DNA from: Cristatella mucedo | Taxonomy: Eukaryota > Bryozoa > Phylactolaemata > Cristatellidae | Reading direction: 5' to 3' | DNA: 64,000 nucleotides | NCBI GenBank assembly: GCA_009760855.2 | Contig: WPIO01000002.1 | Location: 8,168,001 to 8,232,000, forward strand | Shown here: piece by piece, positions 1 to 11,002 of the stretch | Layout: every line of letters begins with the position of its first letter | How positions within the stretch are numbered: the stretch's first letter is position 1 | Notes under the pieces: generated by a model | The model's input: the letters and a program-made list of their open reading frames with translations, nothing else | What the model was told of the DNA's origin: nothing | Database searches by the model: none | Made by a program: the position numbers and the translations under genes

Positions 1-452
1 GCCAAATAGTAGGATACCTAGGAATAAGGATGCAAAAAATAAACACAGCTAATGACGTACAGTTACTGTAAATGTGGTAGCTGACCACGCACATACATGA
101 AACCAGAAAAAATGAATCGATATCAAATTACCAGCGATTTAATCAGCGATTAATCGATGACCTATGAATTGGTTTTTTCTTACATTTTGTGTGCGATCAA
201 TGATTGTATATGTGGATTGTATACTCGTACCCAACCGTAGTGCTGCACTCGTGTGCAAACGTTGTACCTGAGGGCGTAGGCACCCCACAGGTCAGTACTG
301 ATCTGGTACATTCACAGCCAAACGTCCATTAAACAGCGCGAGAACTATATTTTCAAAAGATTTTCTTTGTGCTTGGTCTTAGTCGCTTATAATTACGCGG
401 CATCCATAATTATCATGCACGCTCAGCCCTGCGATTTCTATCTAAGTATTAC
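1..452 (-). other. Probable start of PMM-A intron 2; nothing recognisable
   Basis: The interval directly follows the GTAATA donor of PMM-A exon 2 on the minus strand. I looked for the next exon (the segment with the VxGSD motif) and did not find it, so it must lie beyond the left edge. Confidence 0.4.
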
Positions 453-3400
453 CCCCTTTAGCGGCGTGAGCGTCCCATCGACGTCAAAAAGGAACAGCGT
501 CGTTGCGTCTTTGCCTGGCGTTGGCGAGACTGGCGACGTCTTCGGAAGCACGGTTGGCGACGTCACGGCAGTCGGAGGCTGCGTTACGGGAGATGCTTTG
601 GGACTCATGGCCGGCGAGTCGACGTGCTTAGCGGATGCTGGAGTCGGCAGCGTTACCGAAGCTTTGGGACTCATGATCGGCGACTCGGCGTGCGGCTTAG
701 CCGGCGCCGGTGGCGGCGGCGGCGCCGCCGCTGTCGTCGTCGGAGACGGCTTTGGACTCATCGCTGGCGATTCAGCCGGCTTGGCGGACGGTGCATCGGC
801 CGCCGCCGCCGCCGGCGGCGGCGTGGGATTGTTCTCGTCGTAGTAGTAGTCCTAGCAGCGAGATGCGAGATTGCAAACAAATGCCGCGGCGAAGCGCTCG
901 CGAAGCCTCGAGCTGAGCACCTGGGTCGGTCGCAGCGTGCGCGCCCCCACGAGGTTCGCAGCGCGCGCGCGTTGTGGGAGAGGCAGCTTCTGCTCTCAGC
1001 GTCCGAGCGCCGTCGTCGGGCTCTCGAGTGTTTGACTCCAGCTCCCGCATTGCAGCCGCTACCGAACGTCGCCGAGCAGCGGACACGTGCGCCCAACCGC
1101 TCGAGACCTGGCGGCAACGATGTGGGGAGGCCGGGTGGTAGGCGAGCGATCGCGCCGCCGAACGCCACACTTCGCACTACGTCGGCTCACCGAGGCCGGC
1201 GCGGCGCGAGCTCAGCCGCCCCTCGACCGATAAGCGACGGCTGAGCGGGGACTGACACGGCGCCGCGAGGTCAGCAGGTCGGGGAGTGCAAAGCCCGCTG
1301 TCGCACAGATCTGTACACTCAGGCGGCTCTTAGGCGTACGCGTCTCGGTTTCTCGGCGACATCTCTCAAATGACCGATCGCCCTGGAAGCGCGTTCGCGG
1401 TGGAAAAACGGAAAAAAACATCACCTCGTCATTACTACTGTTGATGACGGGCAAGCCCCGGCTTGGCTGCTTCGTGAGAAATGTGGGCTAAGCCCACGCA
1501 TGTCGGATCGCACTCGAGACTTTTTCCGACAGCTGGGAAGTAATGATGGCCAACAGGCCTGTCTTCTTTCTCCACCGGCGGCATCTGTCGCGGTCATCAC
1601 CGGGGCTGCCCTGTGCTCACCTCGGCCGCCGCCGCGGGGGCTCTGCCGCGGGCGCACCGGCCGCAGATGCAGAGTGGCTTGGGACGCGCGATTTTCTGGC
1701 TTCTGTGCCGAGGCCGCTGCGGCGTGCGGCTGTAGAGCCGGCAGCGGTGGCGGCAGAGTCGCGAGTCGCTGCGTCGCATGCATCCGCCCGCCGCGGTGCG
1801 CCACCTGCGGAACTCCGATTAAGCTGTCGCTGCGCGTGCGAAACGAATGAGACTTAGGTGGTCCCGCCGGAGACCAGCTCTAGACATCGCTTATAGCAGA
1901 CGTCAGCGTGCGAAAGCGAGATTAATTGCAGGCGTGGGCTGCTTCATAACCGAGAGACGGAGTTTACGGGTCTTACGGCGGGCGGGGCGGCCGCAGCCGC
2001 TGTTCCGCTTAGAATCTAATGCGTAGGGCTCAAACCCCTTCCGAACCGTAAGCGGCTAAAGCTTCAACTGCAGCGAGGCCTCACAATAGGCCTCAAGTAA
2101 CAGGCGAATCCCTTCAAGGCCAAGGTTAAGTAGCAGGAAGCGTGATAAAGCCGTCGAGCAGCACCTCGAGAGCGGCAGGTCGTAAAAGTAGCGCCGCTAA
2201 TTTCTATCAACTCAAGAGCTGTGCAATATCGACGTCTAGCAACTCAGCGACTGATGGGCTGCTGGTTGCGACTGACGTCAAGAAGTGCGGAGGGAAGTCT
2301 ATCCCGCTAAAATCGGCAGCCTTTTCAAAAAAATCGGACATGCGAGTATACATATCAAGCTGAATAACCTACTATGTCCGTCCGGCACGGACGCAACTCG
2401 CGTAACGGGAAGTAGCCTTTGTTTCGCAAGCCGGCTTTGACCAATGGAAAGAAATCTAGGGAAATTTTCTAATATAATTAAATGCACAAGAGGGAGCGTA
2501 CTCTCTATTCTAGCCACTTTTTTAAATTGAAAATTGTATTAAAAACTAAATAAAAGCATCAAGAGAGATGTACGAAAGCACTGTCGTCGAACAAGTGCTG
2601 CTATGGTTATGCAATTATATTTAAGTTTGTTTGCTAATGAAGCAATTTAGTTTAATATCATGTTTTTCATGCTCTAAAGATTTTATTGCATCAATAAAGA
2701 ACTCATTATGGCCCCATTATGGGCGGTTCATTAGGCGGGCTCACCTGCAGGTCAATGGAAACGCAGGTAGCTGCCTTCTACACCAAAGTTGGAGCTCTCC
2801 ACAATTTTCACTGGTATAAACTAGTTACATTTATTATGAATATATACATACATGTGTGCATTTATATATTTATGCGTCTGCATATATAGATAGATATAGA
2901 TATATATGCACCTACATATTCATATATACACATATATACGGATGTACTTATATATGCAGTTATATACCTGTATAGATACAGGTATATATTGCATACACAA
3001 ATATATATATATATATATATATATTTACAGTAACAATAATGATGCTTTTTACAGCTCCCTCAAAGAAATAAATCTTTCTTTGAACTTCGCATAAGCTATA
3101 AAGGAGAAAAGTACTAGGTGATTTAATAGCTTCTTTTATATAGCGACAAAAGAGCCTTGACGGCAATCATCATCACTTCAAGCGGCAATTTAGGATCGCT
3201 CACTGCAGGATTCGAACCCAGGACTTCAGGACCAAGGTCGTGAACAGCAACCACTTTGCCTAGTTTGCCATAGCACGTCAATATCATTAGTGACAGCATG
3301 CACAATGTCTGCATGCGTAAGCAGCGGGTGCATTTTTAGCTTCATTTTTTAGTGTCGTCGTACGCGTATACTTCGATTATATTTACATTATTCTCTTCAC

Positions 3401-3574
3401 TCGCACAAGTGTGAATACAGTCTATAGTACACCAGCTGAAGGACGCCATCTACTGAAAGTAACGAAGGCTGTGATATGGATTCTCGGGGCAGCAAAGTGG
3501 ACCTCGCTGCATTCACGAACCGATGATTCAGACCCGTAAGGTAACCATGACGCTCGAGGCTTAAACATGCTTGC

Positions 3575-3654
<80 letters not shown>

Positions 3655-5787
3655 AGGCGTGCAAGCGAGCACACTCTTGCACGCCTGAGAGCCACGTTGG
3701 CGGAAAGTGCAAATAGAGCCTAGCTCCGCCTCGGATGCCGCCACGCGCTTGATCTCGAGCCTTTTGCCACGACGCATGCGCTTTAGCCGCTCCCATAGCG
3801 ACCGCTTTCGTCCGCCTCCGCGAAGCTGGCGCCGACTCACCACAGTTGCGTACTAGTGGGACTCGCCAAAGTTAGCCTTCAAACACTCTCGCTCGCTCCG
3901 GTCGCTCCGGTAAGTCGGAACGCAGCATCCGCGTCCGCGAGGACCCCTCGCCCGTCCGCCTGCGTTGACCTCGCTCTCGTCACAGCAAGACGAGGCTACG
4001 ACCGGTATCCCTCACAGGACGTCAGCAAAGGAGCAGCGTCGCGCGTGCTGCGACCGCCGCGTGACTCGTTGCCACCCCGGCGCGTGCATGCGGACGGAAG
4101 CCGATGAGCCCCGGGCTGAGCTCGGAGCCCGCTCACAAACTCTACGCGATGGGCACTCGCTGAAGCACGAGCGACTGCGACGCTGCTGCAGACGAGGCCG
4201 CTCGGGCTGCTAACGAGACTGGGCCGATTCGCTCGCGTCACTCGGGGGGTGGGGTGGGGTGTGGGAAGTAGGTGCTTTCGAGACACTGTCCCGCCAGCTG
4301 GAGAGCTTTCGCTAACGCTCCGGCTGACCGTAGCTTTAAAAAGGCTGAGCAGAGTGTGGCGCGCCGGCGGTGGCGAGGCGCCAGGCTCAGGCGGATCGGC
4401 TAGCGCCGCCGCTCGCCGGTGACCATCTAGAGCAGTAGAGCGTGCGCCGGTCTGTCGGCTGGCTGGGCCGACTGTCATCGCACCTGAAGTGGCGCTGACG
4501 CGGTCAAAGGGCACGATCGATGGCTCACGCCTGGCTGTAGCTGCCGCAACCGAAAAGGGTGTCAAAAGACACAGTTCAGAAATGTAGATAACTGCTTGCT
4601 ACAGCTTTCGGCTATTCATAGTCATGGGCGCACACCGAGCGTAACTAGGAAGTTGGAAAAATATCTCTCTTAAAATGGGCTCCGCCTGCGTATCTCTTGT
4701 AGCATCTGCGAGAAGTATGGGCGTCCCATTCTATAAGGCCTGCTCCAAAGTGACCTTTCTCTAGACGACCACATCTCAGCTCCACAGGAAAGTCTACATA
4801 CTTTCAGTTACACAGCTTTGCTAAAATCGGGCCTGCTTAAGCGGCGATACCGACATCCATGTTCTTCCAAGCATTTGCGAACACCAGTCTTGAGTTCTAT
4901 AACTCGTTGATCGCAGGTCTTCCGGCTTGTGTGCTTAGGAGCTTACAGGTGGAGCAAAACTCAGCAGCTATGCTTGTCCGTCGCGAGCCTCGCAATTGCC
5001 ACATTAAAGCGCTACTCACTGACTTGCACTGGCTCCCCGACAAGCAGCGTATCGATTTACTATATTTACGATCGGGCCTACTTAACCGAACTGCGTTGCC
5101 CTGACCGCCGGAGCGCGGGCGGCGTGCGCGCTACGTTCCTATCCGCGCGAAATTGAACACGACAGTCTCGCGCCGACAACAGCGTGGCGAGCCTCGCGGC
5201 CGGGGCGCAGTGCCAGAGAGAACGCTGCAGCACATCGACGCTCGGCCCAGTAATGAAGGAGAGACAGTAAGCGGACAGCGTCAATAGCAGGCAGAGTAAT
5301 AATAGCAGCAACCGCAGTTCGTCTGCAAGGCTGAGTAAAGGAGCTGAACATCGCAAACCAGGTGCTTTTAAAACTTTAGAAAGGTCACCCGCCGACGGTC
5401 GGATAATGTTGCTCTGCAATGCCAAATTCAAACCGCTCATTCAGCTGCAATGCGGCGGAGCGTCGAACGACTTGTCGCGGGCAAATGGCGGCCCGACGCG
5501 GCCTATAAGGTACGGCAGCAGCTATAGCAATGAGCATGCTAGCCTCCTCCTCCACTCCGCCTCATCATTCTCCCTTTTCGCTGCGCTGCCGAGAGGGGGA
5601 GGGGCAATAGACATATAGAACGGCCGCAATTCCCCCCCCCCCGCGCGGAAAGCGGCCTGTGCGAGTCGCTTACATAATCCTGCCCCGCGGCGGGTTCTTT
5701 CGGGGGCGGAGACTTTGGCGGCGGAGAATTTGGCGGCGGAGGAGCTTTGCCCGGTTCCTCTTCGTAATACTCGTAATTGTCCGCCAT
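453..5787 (-). CDS. Phosphomannomutase paralogue A with long disordered N-terminal extension (5' part of gene; continues beyond left edge)
   Basis: Family role: phosphomannomutase interconverts mannose-6-phosphate and mannose-1-phosphate in the cytosol. Exon 1 is 5787-5674 (ATG at 5787, 38 codons, donor GTAAGC). Exon 2 is 851-453 (acceptor ...CTGCTAG, 133 codons, donor GTAATA). Both joins are phase 0. The family signature FDVDGT, which holds the nucleophilic Asp of this HAD phosphatase fold, is at residues 160-165 and is followed by LTPLKG, where PMM-B has its intron at the same position and phase. Residues 1-155 are extra compared with the usual 246-262-aa enzymes: an acidic Tyr-rich start (DNYEYYEEE), a PPP(K/N)S block, DYYYDENN, an Ala run, then three copies of (E/D)SP(A/I)MSPK(P/A)S. 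Catalytic and cap exons are not in the window. The DVDGT exon is secure. Joining exon 1 to exon 2 is inference from frame, splice sites and matching composition. Confidence 0.75.
2830..3024. repeat. TA-rich microsatellite region
   Basis: Degenerate tata/catata runs end in a pure TA stretch at about 3000-3024. It lies in PMM-A intron 1. Confidence 0.85.
3130..3285 (-). mobile_element. tRNA-derived SINE, family B
   Basis: Read on the minus strand there is an RNA polymerase III B-box match (GGTTCGAATCC) followed by GCAGTGAGCGATCC and a body ending in a GTCGCTATATAA-like stretch. The same order of blocks recurs at about 34010-34165 (plus) and 62735-62890 (minus), so this is a dispersed family, not a tRNA gene. 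The A-box half (GGCAAACTAGGCAAAGTGG) is diverged. Confidence 0.65.
3581..3653. repeat. (GA)n microsatellite
   Basis: Uninterrupted GA dinucleotide run of about 36 units, in PMM-A intron 1. Confidence 0.98.
4735..5080 (+). mobile_element. LINE fragment, C-terminal part of reverse transcriptase ORF (ATT-tail family)
   Basis: Translated on the plus strand with frame changes, this carries the characteristic post-RT segment of CR1/L2-group LINEs: SLIAGLPACVLRSLQ, a QNSAA block and TDLHWLPDKQRID. The same blocks occur in the copies at 28548-30045 and 40285-43130. It is truncated at both ends, with stops and a frame change before 4855. Dead copy. Confidence 0.75.
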
Positions 5788-7010
5788 GGTTAAGAGAAAC
5801 GCCGCGTTCTCTGTCTACCGTGCTTTCCGAATGGCAGACAACAATGGTGACGCGTTGACGCGCCACAATGCCTGACGCGGCGCTCGATTTTCGGCGCTCG
5901 ATCCCTTTGGCGGGCGCCGTCTAAGCGATTGTTGCATATACAATAGTAGCGCAGCATGCGTTAATGCTGACAGGGGATCTGCTATTGCCGGCTGCATTTC
6001 GAAAACTCCAGGCTTCCGCAAGAATGACTCAGGGCGTTTGGGAAACTTGCTTCCGGAAGCCATCGCGTAAAGTCGTGCGGGTAGTTGTGGCATGATTTTA
6101 AAGCTTGGCGGCTAGACTATCTATCGTTGCTGCATGTATTCTGCAGGTGTTGTAAAGGGCCTGGATTGAACGTTTGGCTCACTTAGTCAGCGAAACAAGA
6201 GTGCATAAGAATGTACACACGTTTATAAAACTTGGGCTAATGAAGGAAAATAAATGTTCTCGTTTTGGTCATTGCCTGAACGGTGGTTACTCCGGGAGCG
6301 GTGATAAAACTGTATCATTATACATAGGTCAAGCTAAGAAAAAAATTGTGTGTGACTCCTGAATAATAATGACGAGCTACCGATTACGCAATATCATATT
6401 TCTAGGCGGCATAAAAAGTTCTCCACACGTAACGTTTATTCAGTTGTCCGAAAACTTGCCGGTGCAATAAATGAAGCTCTGGTACTGAACTAGCATGGTA
6501 TTATAACGTCGCAAGCAAACGCTTTCGCAATACAGAAGGTTCAACTTGTACAAATAATTTCAAGCAAATCAATTGCGTCGTAGACTAAAATCTTTTCAAC
6601 TGTGGCGCATTTATTATCGCACCGCGACTTCACGAAGAGAGAAAGACCCGCGTTATCTTCATGTAAGTGAGGCTAGATTCGCAATTTATGAACAATTATC
6701 TAGCAAAAAATCTTAGTGCCTAGTCGTTTCGATCTCGGCGGTTGCTCTTCTAGCGGAGTTAAAACGTAATTTCGTCGCTAGTGACGGCAAAGGTGGGGCT
6801 TAGGAATAGGGAACTGACCAGGGTCATCGCCCTGATGTAGGTTGGGGGTGGGGGCGGGGTGAAATGCTCCTTCCCGCTGCTCCCTGTCTCCGTCGCTCCC
6901 CCGTAGGGCACCGGACTCTGACCTCTAGCCTTTGCATTTGAGTGCCTCCGGATTGTCAGCCGCTACAGATGAACCGATGTCTGATGAGGTGACTGCCTGA
7001 ACCCCATTTT

Positions 7011-7070
7011 GTAATGCAATGTAATGTATCTCAGTCTGTAACTCCACAAGGCCATAAAGACTAATAGCAA
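7011..7070 (-). mobile_element. LINE 3' end, ATTAC-tail family
   Basis: On the minus strand the segment reads ...TGGAGTTACAGACTGAGATACATTACATTGCATT. It matches the extreme 3' end of the LINE at 34290-36341 and the fragment at 48536-49115. Only the 3' terminus is present, as expected for strong 5' truncation. Confidence 0.7.
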
Positions 7071-7764
7071 GCGATCGAGCCCGTCGACGGGCACCTTGGG
7101 TGCAAGCTGGCGCCCGTGCACGCGGGATCGCGCACGCATGTGCTGAGAGAAGTTGCTCGGCAACTTGCTCGATCGCTTGTATAGTCGTGATGCCATTCCA
7201 TAGTACTAAGGACGCTAGTATCCATACAAAAGGCTTAGGCTAGAGTGGCAAAGGCTAATTTCTTGGGCGTCTGAAGCAAACGAAGGTACGCGCAACTCGT
7301 TCACGCCGAAGCTTGACGAGACCGTCGCGATTGACGATTCGTGAGAATTTTAAGTAGAGTCACGTGTACGGGTTTTAGATAGTCATGATTTACTTGCGTC
7401 CTTAAAAAATGTTATGCAAGTTCAAAGACAGTAAACTGTACGTAAATGTCACTAAGTTTTGCTACTGGGTAGTAAGCGATATTTTCTAATTAAGTCTTAC
7501 AGAAAAGAATATTGCTCTTAAGCAGAACAGTCTTACACGATCTTGATCTCGATCTTAATTCAGCTCAGACGTGAAAACCCACGTGGAAGCTTTTGACTTA
7601 CTTACATAGGATGCCGCAAAGGCAGCTTAGTGAATCGAATGGCATTACAGGTAAAAATGTTGCATGCAGTAGGTTACAGCCCATCTAGTGTGAGGGGAAG
7701 GTTAATAGATATATCATAGCAGATCAGCAAACATTTTGTTCGATTTCCGACAGATAAATATGAA

Positions 7765-7925
7765 TATATATATATATAATTTATATACAATTCATTTGTA
7801 TAGCACCCAAGAGAACTTAATCTCTATTCAGGCGCTTAACATACGCCTTGGGGCTCGAGCCCACGACCTCAGCCAGACCTAGGTTGGGGCGAGCACCTTA
7901 ACCACTGTACCAAACCCGCTCGGCA
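7765..7925 (-). mobile_element. tRNA-derived SINE, family A (LINE-like tail)
   Basis: On the minus strand it starts GCCGAGCGGGTTTGGTACAG (A-box-like), then GGTCGTGGGCTCGAGCCCC (B-box-like), then a tail with the hairpin AGAGATTAAGTTCTCT and CTATACAAATGAATTG. The tail is related to the 3' end of the ATT-tail LINE. Related copies are at 13318-13480, 53938-54080 and 56770-56945. Confidence 0.8.
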
Positions 7926-8417
7926 GAATGACTTGCTCACCATGCTGTTGCAAATCGCAGCCTAGCCTATAGAAACGGGCCATATAAGTAGACTAAGCAG
8001 CATTGCTGCTGTCGAGCGAAACAAGAAATGGCTGAAATTACAAACAATTTAATGAAATTTATTTTCCTGTAATTATGCTGCAACGGAAATAACTTGTATC
8101 TTTACGCTGATCAATTAACCACTACAATCCATGTCTAGGTGGTCAAATGATTTAAAATGAAGGAAGAAGCAGATTTGTATTAAAACTGCATACCGTGTCA
8201 CAGTGCAGTGTCACATTCGAGCACTTTACCACCTGGATCGTGAAGTGCTCGAATCTTACCTTTAGTGTCTTTCCGTTTTAATCTTAACATAAATGAGACA
8301 ATAAACCAAGCTTTTTTTTTTACTGCAAGAAGCTCACGGGCTACTTCTCCCGTCTTTTCGGGTTGTAGAGTTTGGTTTTGTATGCTCTGTTTCTTTTAAG
8401 TATCGGCTTCTATTGTG

Positions 8418-8605
8418 TCACCGAATGGCATCCTTTGTTTTGCCTGTTTTTACGTCGTTTTCTACACAAATTACACTTGGATTCTGCTCGATTTGCTCTT
8501 TTGTTTTTGCAATTCAGTGCTGTCAAAACTAGCCGGTCCACAATTGCTGGCGGAAACCACAGCCCCATGGAAAATCATATGTGTCCACTGCTTAACATAT
8601 ACAAG
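8418..8605 (+). repeat. Unclassified dispersed repeat, copy 1
   Basis: Diverged direct repeat of 10488-10660. Shared blocks in order are ccga(a/g)tggc, ttttacgt(c/t)gttttctac, gctgt(c)aaaact(a/g)gcc, ggcg(g)aaaccac(a/g)gccc and tgtcca(c/t)tgcttaaca. No coding signature is recognised. Confidence 0.6.
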
Positions 8606-10487
8606 CACGTGGCATATGGAATGCTACAGATTTTTTAAGAGACTCACATTAGACAACTGCAACTCACCACCCGATCTGTCAAACCACTTGGACAGAAAGA
8701 ATTTAGCAAATGAAATCGGGTGACATCCGACACAGCATCTTTTGGAGATTTTTGTTCCAGCATCTGTCAGAGGAAATGCATAGATATTTTCCTGGACAAC
8801 CTGGTCACGAATAAAAAACTGTTGGAATTATTTGAGCGAGTATTTAGCAGGCGCATACTAATGGGCTGTTATATACCATCTAGTAGCCAATTGAAAGGAC
8901 GAGGGCTGCAATAGGAATAATTTAAGACTGGTGGTCGACAACGGCGGTGCCAGCACGTGCGAGTTCAGGCCCATGCAAACGCCACTTCATGGGATTTCAA
9001 GGCATTTAAGGGATCTATTAATTGCTCGTAGTAGCGGAGATGACCTGAAGGCTAGGCAGTACGAAGCTGCTACGGTAGTGACATGCGCAGAACTACAGTA
9101 ACGGCAAGCTGCTCATGTTTCGTTGCACCCCGAGCATTCAGTGAACGAGTGTGTGCTCCAGAGCCGACAGCACCGAGTGGGTGACGGCTCATGTCGCGGT
9201 TCGAATGATAACGTGGCATACTGGTGTTGCTTCGCTACACCTAGGGGATACCAGGTGGTGCTACACAATTTCCTTCGCTGGCCGCAGAGCCTTGCAGGTG
9301 CTAGTAAAGGATGATCAAAGACCGCGATGTCTAATCTTCAGACAAAGACTGATCGTCGAGTTGCAGGGGCTGGCAAGCAGGTGCTGAGACTCTTAACGCC
9401 TGCTGCTGTGCTTATGTAGTTATACGAGCTCCCCATTTAAAGCTACTAAAGAGACACATTCAATTGGTAATTAATCAAGCCACAAGCACACATGTGGCTT
9501 GGTGTTGAGAGCTGGTAGCTGTGACAGCCGAGGCCGTTCCGTTCCCCGCATGTAATCCATGGTTGCAATGTGACCACACTTAGTCCTGATATCAAGGTGA
9601 GGGCAGTCACTCACTCCCCTATCAGTCAATTCGTCAAAATAGGTTAAGCTAGATGGACACATATCTACTCAGGCAGCATCCAGATACAATCTACCATTGT
9701 TAAATCCTGGCATGCGAACTAGGCCTGACGTCTCTGCAACAGCCCATTTTGTGTAGAAGCTGTCACGTCATCCATTGTTTTGTAGCTGCATACGATTAGA
9801 AGTCAGGCTGCTGGCATGCCAGATCCGCAGGAGTAGGCATCGGAGGTAAGACAGCAGTAGCATAGCCATGTCCGCCGGGCTAAAGCAACCGTCGGTATCC
9901 GCAGAGTCTCAAGGATATCACACCGGAAAGGACAATGTAAGGCATTTAAAGGCTCGTCAGCTGAGAACCTCGCATTGACGGTATGGATGATTAGCAAGCA
10001 CCCACGACTTCAATGGCCAAATTTCGACCAAATTTTGCATATACAGCACGAACGTTTAGCAGGCACATAATCCGTTCAAATTCTTGCTGAAGTTTATACT
10101 GCTGCACTGTTGACTTTATATATTTTTTCTTTCATACACCACTAATCATTAGGCTCAATTCAAAGCACCAAGTTCGCAATAAGGCAGTTAAAACAAAGCC
10201 AATTTTATCCGGATTATGAATTCACCAGCTTTTTTCAGGGCAACATAAACCAGACATCTGTCCGTGCAGCTTTATTTCAGAGCATATTTATTCCAGCCTA
10301 TCGTTGTTTATGGCTGAAACCTATATACCAACACCAGAGTGCAAACGTCTGTACAGTGTGCTGGGCATTTATTTATCTTCAAGGGACCAAGCGCCAAAGT
10401 TTTAGCTGATAGCAGACGCACAACAGACGGAAACTGAACCACTCGAGAACATAGAAGACGAATATTATTGCTCATGTGATCAGCTAT

Positions 10488-10660
10488 AGGCCGAGTGGCT
10501 TCCATTTTTGCTTGGCTTTTACGTTGTTTTCTACGATAGGTACGCTTATGTAACTCTCGGTTTGCCCCAATTTATTGCTGTAAAACTGGCCTATCTATAA
10601 TGGCGGGCGAAAACCACGGCCCAGTGAGGGAGATTGTGCGTGTCCATTGCTTAACATGGG
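10488..10660 (+). repeat. Unclassified dispersed repeat, copy 2
   Basis: Second copy of the repeat at 8418-8605, same orientation. It overlaps the end of the unexplained minus-strand open frame 11002-10595, which makes a mobile-element origin for that frame possible. Confidence 0.6.
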
Positions 10661-11002
10661 CAGGCGCGGCACGAATTTCGGTCGGTCACGCTGGTCACTC
10701 TGGCAGCTTTCCAGTTTATGCAGGAAAAGAGACACGATGTTTTCGACGGATAGTGATGGCGGCTGCTGATGGATCGGCTTTACCCAAGCGTGGAAAGAGT
10801 GCAGCTCCCGGCGAGTAAGATGCGAAATCCGGGCATCGCAGAGATTCAAGGGGAAGTAATTGCTGATGTAGTCCGTAAACCTGGCGATTTGGATTTCAGA
10901 TCCAGTCTTCTTGGAGCGACACTTTCCCATCAAGTGTGCCCTTGGTGCAGTGCATGCATTGAAGTTTTTCTTTGAAGGGTATTTCTTCATCTCAGTATAC
11001 AT
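10595..11002 (-). CDS. Unrecognised 135-codon open frame
   Basis: An uninterrupted minus-strand frame from ATG at 11002. The predicted protein is basic with scattered aromatic residues and six cysteines, with no signal peptide or motif that I recognise. It sits in the gap between the PMM genes, and its 3' part overlaps a dispersed repeat. It could be a chance frame or a transposon remnant. Confidence 0.15.
   Translation of the reverse strand: MYTEMKKYPSKKNFNACTAPRAHLMGKCRSKKTGSEIQIARFTDYISNYFPLNLCDARISHLTRRELHSFHAWVKPIHQQPPSLSVENIVSLFLHKLESCQSDQRDRPKFVPRLPMLSNGHAQSPSLGRGFRPPL

Larger units (their letters stand above)
852..5673 (-). other. Intron 1 of PMM-A, repeat-laden
   Basis: This 4.8-kb interval separates the two visible exons of PMM-A. 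It contains G+C-rich stretches (to about 1.9 kb and 3.8-4.6 kb) with long open frames on both strands. I read these as composition artefacts, because no domain is recognisable. It also holds an AT-rich TA-type microsatellite (2830-3024), a tRNA-derived SINE (3130-3285), a GA microsatellite (3581-3653) and a LINE fragment (4735-5080). I see no further exon. Confidence 0.5.

Noticed and set aside
624-1244. 206-codon plus-strand frame, Arg-rich
   Set aside because: It lies over the antisense of PMM-A exon 2 and adjoining G+C-rich sequence. The composition reflects GC-rich codons and no domain is visible.
3996-4565. 189-codon minus-strand frame
   Set aside because: G+C-rich stretch inside PMM-A intron 1 with competing frames on the other strand and no domain. 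Long frames are expected there by chance.
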